Source: CAZNVG01 sp964576475
Lineage (GTDB): Bacteria > Patescibacteriota > Saccharimonadia > Saccharimonadales > CAZNVG01
Direction: 5' to 3'
Length of the DNA stretch: 9,489 nucleotides
Assembly: GCA_964576475.1 (NCBI GenBank)
Contig: CAZNVG010000042.1
Coordinates: 1-9,489, forward strand
This document shows, one piece after another, positions 1 through 5,160 of the stretch. The translations under genes were made by a program, and so were the position numbers. Position 1 is the first letter of the stretch. Each line of letters starts with the position of its first letter. The notes beneath the pieces are model-generated. The model worked only from the letters and a program-made list of their open reading frames with translations. It had not been told where the DNA came from and ran no database searches.

Positions 1-203
1 GTTCTTTCAGGATGGTCGTTTAGTGGTCCGGATGCTTCGAGTGCTGCTCTGGCGAAAGACTCTATTTGATCTGTATGCTCTGAGCTCAGGCTAAGTACAT
101 CATCTGATACGGGGGTATGAAGACCATCGTAAATAGCTAGCGAACTATGTGCGACACCGAAATCGTCGACTCTGTTTTTGATAGTGTGTGATTCTATGTT
201 CAT
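1..203 (-). CDS. Unidentified protein, N-terminal 67 residues (3' end outside window)
   Basis: The ATG at 203-201 follows a good Shine-Dalgarno, GGAG, six bases upstream. The reading frame stays open for 67 codons to the window edge. The visible N-terminus starts MNIESHTIKNR, continues through LAIYDGLHTPVSDDV, and ends in an acidic, Ala-rich helix-like stretch and LNDHPER. I do not recognise the family from this fragment. It lies downstream of a DAHP synthase gene and behind its own leader carrying Phe-Tyr-Trp codons and a terminator, so a role in aromatic amino acid or chorismate metabolism is inferred from context only. A second DAHP synthase (whose N-terminal arm precedes the GPCS motif and is poorly conserved) or a chorismate-using enzyme such as an anthranilate synthase component would both fit. 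Neither is shown by the residues seen. That it is a real gene is much more certain than its function. Confidence 0.75.
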   Translation of the reverse strand, partial: MNIESHTIKNRVDDFGVAHSSLAIYDGLHTPVSDDVLSLSSEHTDQIESFARAALEASGPLNDHPER

Positions 204-225
204 TGTGTACTCCAAATTAGAAATT

Positions 226-250
226 AAAAAGACCGCCATGCTTGGCGGCC
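226..250 (-). terminator. Intrinsic terminator (attenuator) before the partial gene
   Basis: On the minus strand GGCCGCCA (250-243) pairs with TGGCGGTC (238-231) around the tetraloop AGCA, giving 8 bp with one G-U pair. Five Ts follow (230-226). It ends 22 bases before the ATG at 203, so it sits inside the leader of that gene, not at the end of the aroG unit. This is where an attenuator belongs. Arm and loop sequences closely resemble the terminator in front of aroG. Confidence 0.85.
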
Positions 251-320
251 TGTTCAGAATTTTCGAATTTCTACTTAGTTCTTAGAACACTCAGAGCAAG
301 ACGCCATGCAAAGGGGCGTC
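231..320 (-). promoter_or_regulatory. Alternative RNA pairings of the Phe-Tyr-Trp attenuator
   Basis: Four arms can be drawn. Arm 1, GACGCC (320-315), begins on the last base of the Trp12 codon and pairs perfectly with arm 2, GGCGTC (305-300). Arm 2 with its flank, GCATGGCG (309-302), can instead pair with CGCCAAGC (247-240), 7 of 8 positions, which uses the 5' arm and loop of the terminator. The 1:2 and 2:3 pairings share 305-302, and 2:3 excludes the terminator stem, so the states are mutually exclusive. A ribosome stalled on the Phe, Tyr or Trp codons (328-320) would cover arm 1, free arm 2 and allow read-through. Pairings were found by eye, without energy calculation. Confidence 0.7.
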
Positions 321-355
321 CAATAAAAGGCTTTGTGGGCTCTGGTATTACTCAT
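275..355 (-). CDS. Leader peptide with consecutive Phe-Tyr-Trp codons
   Basis: A 26-codon ORF runs from ATG at 355-353 to TAA at 277-275. Residues 8-14 read KAFYWTP, so Phe10, Tyr11 and Trp12 are consecutive: all three aromatic amino acids in one stalling site. The C-terminal part has four Cys residues (C16, C20, C23 and one earlier Met-flanked segment with C16 adjacent to M17), which I read as incidental; strictly C16, C20 and C23 are the three I can place. The peptide probably has no function as a product: its translation would report the charging of the three aromatic tRNAs. No Shine-Dalgarno is visible, but the predicted transcription start is only about two bases upstream, so initiation would be near-leaderless. 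The terminator and competing RNA arms downstream support the reading. The ORF is too short for coding statistics, so confidence comes from the arrangement. Confidence 0.78.
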   Translation of the reverse strand: MSNTRAHKAFYWTPLCMASCSECSKN

Positions 356-363
356 AGTTTGCT

Positions 364-393
364 ACTCTAGACTATTTCAGCAACAAAAGTCAA
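364..393 (-). promoter_or_regulatory. Putative sigma-70-type promoter for the second leader
   Basis: TTGACT (393-388, five of six to TTGACA) and TAGAGT (369-364, four of six to TATAAT) are separated by 18 bases. The -35 box contains the TGA stop codon of aroG, so the promoter begins inside the end of the gene before it. The expected start, about seven bases past the -10, is near 357, two bases before the leader ATG at 355. The -10 is weak. The call depends partly on its position matching the leader. Confidence 0.5.
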
Positions 394-1424
394 GTCTTTG
401 TGGTTAACGCACGCGCAAGCGTTTCTAACACTTTGACGGTCTGCTCAATGTCTAAGCAAGGGTCAGTTTTGCTCTGTCCGGGCAAGTCGCCTGCCCCGGC
501 GATCAAGTAACTCTCCATCATTATCCCTAGTGGTCGATGTTCGGTCTCTATTAGTTCACTCACACTAAGTGCACAGTCTAGGTGTCCTTGCACTGATTTG
601 ATGTTCTTCGGGTCAAAAGCCGCTCCATTAAAATGCGAGGTGTCTATTATGAGTCTGCTCACATCCTGAGACTCCATCCTTCGCATAAACTCGGAGGGGT
701 TACGTACACTTCCGCCTCTGTCTATAAGGCCTGTGGTATGGTTTCCACTGGCCATAACATGGACAAGCTGGTTGTTCTCATCATGAATTTCGACTCTGTG
801 GCTTTGTGCAACTGCTCGCTGTGCGTTTATTGCGGATTGCATATTTCCGTATTCGTCATTCTTGAAGAAGAACGGTATGTCAGGATATGCAGATATTGCG
901 TGTCTCAGGTCGGTATTGCTGACGTCGCGCGCGCCTACCCATGCCATACTCAACATATCGCCATAGCGAGCGAGCTGCTTATCGTTCATGATCTCAAAGG
1001 TTAGCGCATTTCCTGTAGTGGCTATCTGAGTTAGTATACTGTGCGCCAATACGATATTGTCTTGTTCAAAACCGCGCGGACCGACGTCCGTTCGTGGTTT
1101 TGCAGGGTTGCATCGCTCAACGAATTTGAATAGCTTACTGAACTGATGGTCGCGCATTATTGCGCGCATTGACTCGGAGTACTTCACTGCCGCAAACATG
1201 CCTTCGTCAAGTTGCCCACCATCCAATGAGCAGGGGCCGGCAATTATTAAGAAGCGAGTATCGCTACCGAGTAATATATTGCGCACGTCGTTACGGTGCG
1301 CGTTAATTGATTCGGTTGCTTCTTGTGATAGTGGATGAAGTTCTCTTAGTTGCCGCGCTGATGGTACCGGTTCGTGCATGCTCTTAAGTATATCTATTGA
1401 TTCGAGTATTTGTAATTCTGGCAT
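390..1424 (-). CDS. aroG: 3-deoxy-D-arabino-heptulosonate 7-phosphate (DAHP) synthase, class I AroG/AroF type
   Basis: This enzyme condenses phosphoenolpyruvate and erythrose 4-phosphate, the first committed step of the shikimate pathway, in the cytoplasm. The 344 residues fit the usual ~350. By alignment from memory to E. coli AroG, the metal ligands are kept as C65 (in GPCS), H264, E304 and D321. Substrate-binding positions are R104, K109 and R111 (in KPR), R166, K188 and R236 (in RGG). Two positions tied to feedback inhibition in AroG differ: Pro150 corresponds to Leu151 and Ser180 to Asp182. The ATG at 1424 has AGGA six bases upstream, and the stop is TGA. The gene stands behind its own promoter, Phe/Tyr leader peptide and terminator, so attenuation by aromatic amino acids is likely. 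The symbol marks the family; orthology to aroG rather than aroF or aroH is not implied. Confidence 0.93.
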   Translation of the reverse strand: MPELQILESIDILKSMHEPVPSARQLRELHPLSQEATESINAHRNDVRNILLGSDTRFLIIAGPCSLDGGQLDEGMFAAVKYSESMRAIMRDHQFSKLFKFVERCNPAKPRTDVGPRGFEQDNIVLAHSILTQIATTGNALTFEIMNDKQLARYGDMLSMAWVGARDVSNTDLRHAISAYPDIPFFFKNDEYGNMQSAINAQRAVAQSHRVEIHDENNQLVHVMASGNHTTGLIDRGGSVRNPSEFMRRMESQDVSRLIIDTSHFNGAAFDPKNIKSVQGHLDCALSVSELIETEHRPLGIMMESYLIAGAGDLPGQSKTDPCLDIEQTVKVLETLARALTTKT

Positions 1425-1455
1425 ACGGATTCCTATTGTTATGGTTTTATATACT

Positions 1456-1477
1456 AAAAAACCGCCTGCTGGCGGTT
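1456..1477 (-). terminator. Intrinsic terminator (attenuator) before aroG
   Basis: On the minus strand AACCGCC (1477-1471) pairs perfectly with GGCGGTT (1466-1460) around the loop AGCA, and a run of six Ts occupies 1461-1456. It ends 31 bases before the aroG ATG. A strong terminator inside a leader, downstream of a promoter and a short aromatic-rich ORF, is the hallmark of attenuation. It would also stop any read-through from the ribosomal operon and the 80-residue gene upstream. Confidence 0.88.
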
Positions 1478-1565
1478 ACACTTCATATCTTCTCGGTTTT
1501 TTATAGGACACTACATAGCACAGCCGCCATTGCGATACTCAATGAAATAATAAGCGAACTGTGCT
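1470..1565 (-). promoter_or_regulatory. Alternative RNA pairings of the Phe/Tyr attenuator
   Basis: AGCACAG (1565-1559), just before the Phe6 codon, is a perfect 7-base complement of CTGTGCT (1523-1517). Next to the latter, TGGCGG (1529-1524) is complementary to CCGCCA (1475-1470), which forms the 5' arm of the terminator. A ribosome waiting on the Phe/Tyr codons 6-10 would mask the first arm, leaving TGGCGG free to block the terminator. A ribosome at the stop codon would cover the 1529-1517 region and let the terminator form. The two upstream pairings use adjacent, not identical, bases, so their exclusion is steric: forming both would need a pseudoknot. No folding energies were calculated. 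Confidence 0.62.
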
Positions 1566-1573
1566 GAGATCAT
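1511..1573 (-). CDS. Phe/Tyr-rich leader peptide of aroG
   Basis: A 20-codon ORF runs from ATG at 1573-1571 to TAG at 1513-1511. Residues 6-13 read FAYYFIEY, so five of eight codons are for Phe or Tyr, and there is no Trp. It is followed by competing RNA arms and a terminator before the DAHP synthase gene, which makes it a sensor of Phe- and Tyr-tRNA charging and not a functional protein. There is no Shine-Dalgarno. The promoter predicted just upstream places the transcription start at or one base before the A of the ATG, so translation would be leaderless. From memory, a comparable Phe/Tyr leader is known before a DAHP synthase gene in Corynebacterium glutamicum, which makes the biology plausible. 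Codon statistics cannot help at this length. Confidence 0.8.
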   Translation of the reverse strand: MISAQFAYYFIEYRNGGCAM

Positions 1574-1579
1574 TGCGCA

Positions 1580-1608
1580 AGTGTAGGTCTAGCTGTTTTG
1601 TTTGTCAA
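1580..1608 (-). promoter_or_regulatory. Putative sigma-70-type promoter for the aroG leader
   Basis: A perfect -35 box TTGACA (1608-1603) is separated by exactly 17 bases from TACACT (1585-1580, four of six to TATAAT). The start expected seven bases past the -10 is A1573, the first base of the leader-peptide ATG. The -35 box lies in the last codons of the upstream membrane-protein gene, and the aroG unit therefore has its own transcription start. Confidence 0.68.
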
Positions 1609-1831
1609 ATTTTTGCAACATACTTTTGAGAAGAAGTGCTATCGCAATAGAAACTAAAAGATGGAACAAACCACGGGCGTAGCTGTAATGCAAAGCGATC
1701 GGAAACGTCGTGCCAATAATAATGCAATAACACACGATCTCGGCAAAGCTAAAAACTATCCCGACAATACTAATAAAGGTCGCAAAAACAATCCAGACAT
1801 CATTCGGATGAATAATGTCTGGAATAAGCAT
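1589..1831 (-). CDS. Small hydrophobic membrane protein of unknown function
   Basis: I do not recognise this 80-residue protein. It has a long hydrophobic stretch at about residues 13-42 (VWIVFATFISIVG and on, with Phe, Ile, Val and two Cys), a short polar turn with HYSYARG, and a second hydrophobic helix at about 55-69 (LFHLLVSIAIALLL). It ends in a basic, polar tail, KFDKQNS. Two, perhaps three, membrane passes are likely. It begins 15 bases after the rpsI stop in the same orientation, so it may be co-transcribed with the ribosomal block. No Shine-Dalgarno is seen before the ATG at 1831, which weakens the start call. Its last codons contain the -35 box of the aroG leader. The hydrophobic pattern, intact length and lack of a competing gene favour a real gene. 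Confidence 0.55.
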   Translation of the reverse strand: MLIPDIIHPNDVWIVFATFISIVGIVFSFAEIVCYCIIIGTTFPIALHYSYARGLFHLLVSIAIALLLKSMLQKFDKQNS

Positions 1832-1846
1832 GCAGTATAGCTGCGC

Positions 1847-2248
1847 TTAACGCTTTGTGAACTGTCGTTGTTTTCGTGCTCGCTTGAGACCGAACTTCTT
1901 GCGTTCTTTCTCACGAGGATCGCGCTTGAGCATGTCTGCTTTTCTTAGCGTGCTCTTTAGGTCGTCATTCATACCGGCCATTGCCTTACTCATAGCAAGT
2001 TTACAGGCATCAACTTGGCCATGAAGACCGCCACCACTTACACGTAGGCTAATATCAAATTCTTTTTCTTTGTTGAGTAGCGCTAGTGGACGAATAAGCT
2101 CGTAAGCCAACATTTCGCTACCGCTAAAGTATTCAGCTGCAGGCTGGTCGTTAATTGTGATCGTACCTTTGCCGCCACTATAGAGACGAACTCGTGCGGT
2201 TGCACTTTTGCGACGACCTAGGCCGTAGAAATAACTATCTTTGCTCAT
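1847..2248 (-). CDS. rpsI: 30S ribosomal protein S9 (uS9)
   Basis: uS9 binds 16S rRNA in the head of the small subunit, and its basic C-terminal tail reaches the P-site tRNA. The 133 residues fit the family. Visible hallmarks are YGLGRRKSATARVRL near the N-terminus, VSGGGLHGQ in the middle, and the tail KKFGLKRARKQRQFTKR. I chose ATG 2248 over the ATG 15 bases upstream because it forms an ATGA overlap with the rplM stop, has GGAAGG seven bases before it, and gives the usual MSxxxYFYGxGRRK start. The longer form would add only MEGKQ. rplM-rpsI is a conserved pair; here it is joined directly to the alpha-type block after rplQ. Confidence 0.96.
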   Translation of the reverse strand: MSKDSYFYGLGRRKSATARVRLYSGGKGTITINDQPAAEYFSGSEMLAYELIRPLALLNKEKEFDISLRVSGGGLHGQVDACKLAMSKAMAGMNDDLKSTLRKADMLKRDPREKERKKFGLKRARKQRQFTKR

Positions 2249-2679
2249 TTGCTTGCCTTCCATTCTTCTGGTTGCTGAGGTGCGTGCGGGTGTTCACTGC
2301 CTTCGTAGATCTTTAGGCGAGCGAGCCGTGCATCGACTAGCTTGTTCTTAGGGAGCATTCCTTTGACAGCATGTCTGATGATTTCAGTAGCGTCTATATC
2401 GCGCTGCTCAGCCAATGTGCGTTGTCGAATTCCGCCAGGAAATCCGGTATGGCGATAATAGATTTTGCCTTCTTCTTTGTTGCCAGTAACGACGGTTTCT
2501 TTGGCATTGATAACAACGACAAAGTCTCCAGAGTCTAGGTGGGGTGCGTAAGTAGGCTTTGATTTACCCGTAAGCAACGTTGCGATTTCAGTACTGATGC
2601 GGCCCAGTGTGGCACTTTTGGCGTCAATAATGTACCATTTTCGGTCAATGTCAGTTGGTTTAGGACTATATGTCTTCAT
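2245..2679 (-). CDS. rplM: 50S ribosomal protein L13 (uL13)
   Basis: uL13 is an early-assembly protein of the large subunit. The 144 residues match the usual length. Family features are RKWYIIDAKSATLGRIST near the N-terminus, GDFVVVINAKE at about 51-61, YYRHTGFPGG at about 74-83, and GMLPKNKL at about 107-114, followed by LKIYEGSEHPH. The ATG at 2679 overlaps the rplQ stop as ATGA and has GGAGAAG about five bases upstream. The 3' end carries the ribosome-binding site of rpsI, and the stop TGA overlaps the rpsI start, so the three genes are probably translationally coupled. Confidence 0.97.
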   Translation of the reverse strand: MKTYSPKPTDIDRKWYIIDAKSATLGRISTEIATLLTGKSKPTYAPHLDSGDFVVVINAKETVVTGNKEEGKIYYRHTGFPGGIRQRTLAEQRDIDATEIIRHAVKGMLPKNKLVDARLARLKIYEGSEHPHAPQQPEEWKASK

Positions 2680-3131
2680 GATTTCTTCTCCGCAGGCTTA
2701 GCTGCTGGTTTCTTTGCGGCTGGTTTTGCTGTTGCTGGGACCGGTTTCTTAATTGGAGCAGCAGTTGCTTCAAGGTCATCAACAAAGCTCAATGTAGCCA
2801 TTTGTGCCAGGTCTCCACGGCGTAGTGTGGTGCGCTCGATGCGCAAGTGTCCACTATCGCGCCCAGACAGCTTTGGTGCAATTTCGTCCACCAGCTTGTG
2901 TGCAGTCTTTTCTGTAGTTAGCGCAGCAATAATCTGACGTCGGTTGTGTAGATCGCCTTTTTTTGCCTTTGTGATTAGCTTCTCAACATACGGTAGTGTT
3001 TCTTTTGCCTTTGGCAGTGTTGTCTCAATGCTACCGTGATCGATCACTGCAGTAGCCAGGCCTTTTATGAGAGCTCGTCTTTGGTCTTTTTCTCGGCCTA
3101 ACTTGCGGCCTTGGTATCCGTGGCGATGCAT
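2676..3131 (-). CDS. rplQ: 50S ribosomal protein L17 (bL17)
   Basis: bL17 is a large-subunit protein near the exit of the peptide tunnel. The family core is clear: an N-terminal MHRHGYQGRKLGRE, then RALIKGLATAVIDHGSIETTLPKAKE, and a C-terminal LRIERTTLRRGDLAQMA. The protein is 151 residues, longer than the ~120-127 typical of the family. The extra length is a low-complexity Ala/Pro/Lys tail (from about residue 125, with repeated PAAKK and PAEKK units), which is likely unstructured and rRNA-binding. The ATG lies three bases after the rpoA stop, with GGAG inside the last rpoA codons. The TGA stop overlaps the rplM start as ATGA. Confidence 0.96.
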   Translation of the reverse strand: MHRHGYQGRKLGREKDQRRALIKGLATAVIDHGSIETTLPKAKETLPYVEKLITKAKKGDLHNRRQIIAALTTEKTAHKLVDEIAPKLSGRDSGHLRIERTTLRRGDLAQMATLSFVDDLEATAAPIKKPVPATAKPAAKKPAAKPAEKKS

Positions 3132-3134
3132 GTG

Positions 3135-4058
3135 TTAAAGCTCCAACTCCGCCATCTTATCCTTGACTTCATCAAGCGCTTTGCTTCCAAAGCCCTTTAG
3201 TTCACGGAGTTCAGTGTCTCCGAGCATGACGAGGTCTTTGATGGTGTGGATTTCGTTATTGATTAGTGCGTTTGTAGTACGTGCGCTGAGACCGAGATCT
3301 TCAATCGGTGTAAGTAACTCTGATGGGTCTTCAGTGCTGGTCATAACTTCAGCAGGTTCTACAGGCTGTTCGATACGTGTCTGACCAGCTAGCGCGGTGT
3401 ATTGGTTTACAAGTATTGCAGCTGCTTCTTCAAAAGCATCTTTGGGCTCAATTGATCCGTCTGTATCAACAGTGATCAGAAGCTTATCTAGATCGGTCAT
3501 TTGTCCTACTCGAGTATTCTCAACCTTGTAACGGACTCGAAGTACTGGGCTGAACAGCGCATCGACTGCAATCATGTCAGATGGAACATGACCTGTCGAC
3601 GATTCAATGGGGCGATAACCGCGTCCAGTTTCAACCTGCAGGTACATTTCAAATGTAGATTTATCATCATCGAGTGTTGCGATAATCTGATCTTTGTTGA
3701 CGATTTCAACATCAGCGTTAACTTCGATGTCGGCGCCAGTGACAGGGCCTTTGCCTTTTTTCTTAATGCTAAGTTGTTGTGGTTCGTCGCTAAATACTCG
3801 TAGTCGAAGCCTCTTTAGGTTGAGCATAATGTCAACGATATCTTCTTTTACGCCTTTAACAGTAGTAAATTCGTGGGTTGCACCAGTAATCTTGAAGCCG
3901 CTAACAGCCGCGCCGCCAATGCTGGAAAGCAATACTCGTCGTATGCTGTTGCCGAGCGTCATGCCGTAACCAGTGTGAAGTGGCTCGATGACAAATGTTG
4001 CACTCGTCTTGCTGTGCTCGTCTACGTTTTTAAGTGCTGGGATGTGAATTGTCTTCAT
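3135..4058 (-). CDS. rpoA: DNA-directed RNA polymerase subunit alpha
   Basis: Alpha nucleates RNA polymerase assembly through its N-terminal domain and contacts UP elements and activators through its C-terminal domain. I start it at ATG 4058, giving 307 residues beginning MKTIHIPALKNV, because AAAAGGAG lies four bases upstream. The in-frame ATG at 4145 would overlap rpsD by 59 bases and add a tail the family lacks. The N-terminal domain shows GNSIRRVLLSS. The C-terminal domain keeps residues equivalent to E. coli R265, N268, G296 and K298 (here R260, N263, G291 and K293), while S299 is Ala, so UP-element binding is probably kept. The protein is slightly short because it ends soon after the last helix (AELEL). 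It lies between rpsD and rplQ, the usual alpha-operon position. Confidence 0.96.
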   Translation of the reverse strand: MKTIHIPALKNVDEHSKTSATFVIEPLHTGYGMTLGNSIRRVLLSSIGGAAVSGFKITGATHEFTTVKGVKEDIVDIMLNLKRLRLRVFSDEPQQLSIKKKGKGPVTGADIEVNADVEIVNKDQIIATLDDDKSTFEMYLQVETGRGYRPIESSTGHVPSDMIAVDALFSPVLRVRYKVENTRVGQMTDLDKLLITVDTDGSIEPKDAFEEAAAILVNQYTALAGQTRIEQPVEPAEVMTSTEDPSELLTPIEDLGLSARTTNALINNEIHTIKDLVMLGDTELRELKGFGSKALDEVKDKMAELEL

Positions 4059-4086
4059 GTCGCTCCTTTTGTGGCCTTTCCTATGA

Positions 4087-4704
4087 TTACCTTGAGTAAT
4101 ACTCAACAATGAGTTGATCGTTAATGTCTGGTTCCGCATCTTCACGGGTTGGTTCGCCGGTCACTTTTATGACAAATTTCTTTCTATCTGACGTGAGCCA
4201 AGAAGGAGTGAAGTTGTCATTAGCCGGTACGAGGTCATCAAGATTTGTAAAGTAGAATGATTTTTGACTTTTGGCACGAACGACTATTTCGTCGCCAGGT
4301 TTTAATCTGATTGAAGGGATATCTACACGACGACCGTTCAGCTCGCAGTGTCCGTGCGTAACGATTTGACGTGCTGCATTGCGACTAATGGCAAATCCGC
4401 CACGATAAATAACGTTATCAATCCGTCGCTCAAGATAGTTTAAGAGCTGTTCGCCCGTTGAGCCTTGTTTGCTTTGTGCTTCTTCGACTAGTTTGCGGAA
4501 GTTCTTCTCAAGCAGCCCATAAAGACGCTTAACTTTTTGCTTCTCTCTAAGTTGAATTGCGTACTGACTAGGGTTTCCTTGTCGTGCACGACCGTGCTGG
4601 CCAGGCGGGGTGCTTCTCTTGACCATGAGGCGTGCTGCCTTAGGGTGAAGCGCATAACCTTCGCGTCGTGACATTTTGGTAACTGATTGCATTTGTCGTG
4701 CCAT
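4087..4704 (-). CDS. rpsD: 30S ribosomal protein S4 (uS4)
   Basis: uS4 is a primary 16S rRNA binder that starts assembly of the 30S body, and in many bacteria it represses its own operon. The 205 residues match the family. Hallmarks are SRREGYALHPKAARL near the N-terminus, PGQHG at about 33-37, QLREKQKVKRLYGLLEKNFR at about 50-69, and the S4 RNA-binding domain RRIDNVIYRGGFAISRNAARQIV at about 92-114. It ends in DINDQLIVEYYSR. The N-terminal region has no Cys, so this is the zinc-free form. The ATG comes three bases after the rpsK stop, with AAGGA eight bases upstream. Confidence 0.97.
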   Translation of the reverse strand: MARQMQSVTKMSRREGYALHPKAARLMVKRSTPPGQHGRARQGNPSQYAIQLREKQKVKRLYGLLEKNFRKLVEEAQSKQGSTGEQLLNYLERRIDNVIYRGGFAISRNAARQIVTHGHCELNGRRVDIPSIRLKPGDEIVVRAKSQKSFYFTNLDDLVPANDNFTPSWLTSDRKKFVIKVTGEPTREDAEPDINDQLIVEYYSR

Positions 4705-4707
4705 AGT

Positions 4708-5151
4708 TTAGTTCCTTGGTGCCTTTCGTGGTCGGCATCCACCGTGTGGTACGCCTGTTTTGTCGGTAATTGTTTCAACGGCCATTCCAAAGTTAGCGAT
4801 TGCGCGTACAGCCGCTTCTCGACCAAGTCCAACGCCCTTTACGAATACGTCTACTTTCCCGAGACCAAATGTTTGTTTAGCATTGTTGAGTGCTTTTTCG
4901 CTTGCTACCTGCGCAGCATAAGCCGTGCCTTTTTTGCTACCTCTGAATCCACAACCACCAGCGCTTGCTGTAGTTAGTACTGCACCGGTTGTATCAGTAA
5001 TCGTGATAATCGTGTTATTAAAAGTAGCTTGCACATGCACTTGGCCATGGCTAACACTGCGCTTTACTTTTCGTCGTTTTGGAGCTGCAACAGTAGCTTC
5101 GGTCGTAACAGCTTCAGGTGTAATTGTGGTGGTTGCGGTTTCTTCTGCCAT
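4708..5151 (-). CDS. rpsK: 30S ribosomal protein S11 (uS11)
   Basis: uS11 sits on the 30S platform and helps shape the E site. The conserved core starts near residue 28: VSHGQVHVQATFNNTIITITD, then SAGGCGFRGSKKGTAYAAQ, GLGREAAVRAI and PHGGCRPRKAPRN at the end. The whole is 147 residues against about 129 typical. The difference is an N-terminal extension of about 25 residues rich in Thr, Ala and Glu, followed by a basic PKRRKVKRS. The ATG has AAGGA six bases upstream, overlapping the rpsM stop codon, and no later start has a comparable signal, so I accept the extension as real. Confidence 0.96.
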   Translation of the reverse strand: MAEETATTTITPEAVTTEATVAAPKRRKVKRSVSHGQVHVQATFNNTIITITDTTGAVLTTASAGGCGFRGSKKGTAYAAQVASEKALNNAKQTFGLGKVDVFVKGVGLGREAAVRAIANFGMAVETITDKTGVPHGGCRPRKAPRN

Positions 5152-5160
5152 ATTCAGTCC

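Noticed and set aside
633..1004. Plus-strand ORF of 123 codons inside aroG
   Set aside because: It lies antisense to a gene with clear DAHP synthase motifs, has no plausible start context and shows no recognisable protein features.
1834..1861. TTCACA-16-TATACT as a promoter for the 80-residue membrane protein
   Set aside because: The predicted start (~1827) would fall after the ATG at 1831, so it could not serve that start codon. It may be chance.
3163..4112. Four plus-strand ORFs opposite rpoA
   Set aside because: They are antisense shadows of a strongly conserved gene. Their Ser/Leu/Cys-rich translations look like reverse-strand artefacts.
4059..4145. Extended N-terminus of RpoA from the ATG at 4145
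   Set aside because: It would overlap rpsD, lacks family support, and the ATG at 4058 has a strong AAGGAG and the expected protein start.
4488..4832. Minus-strand ORF spanning the rpsD-rpsK junction in another frame
   Set aside because: It overlaps two confident ribosomal protein genes and has no independent evidence.
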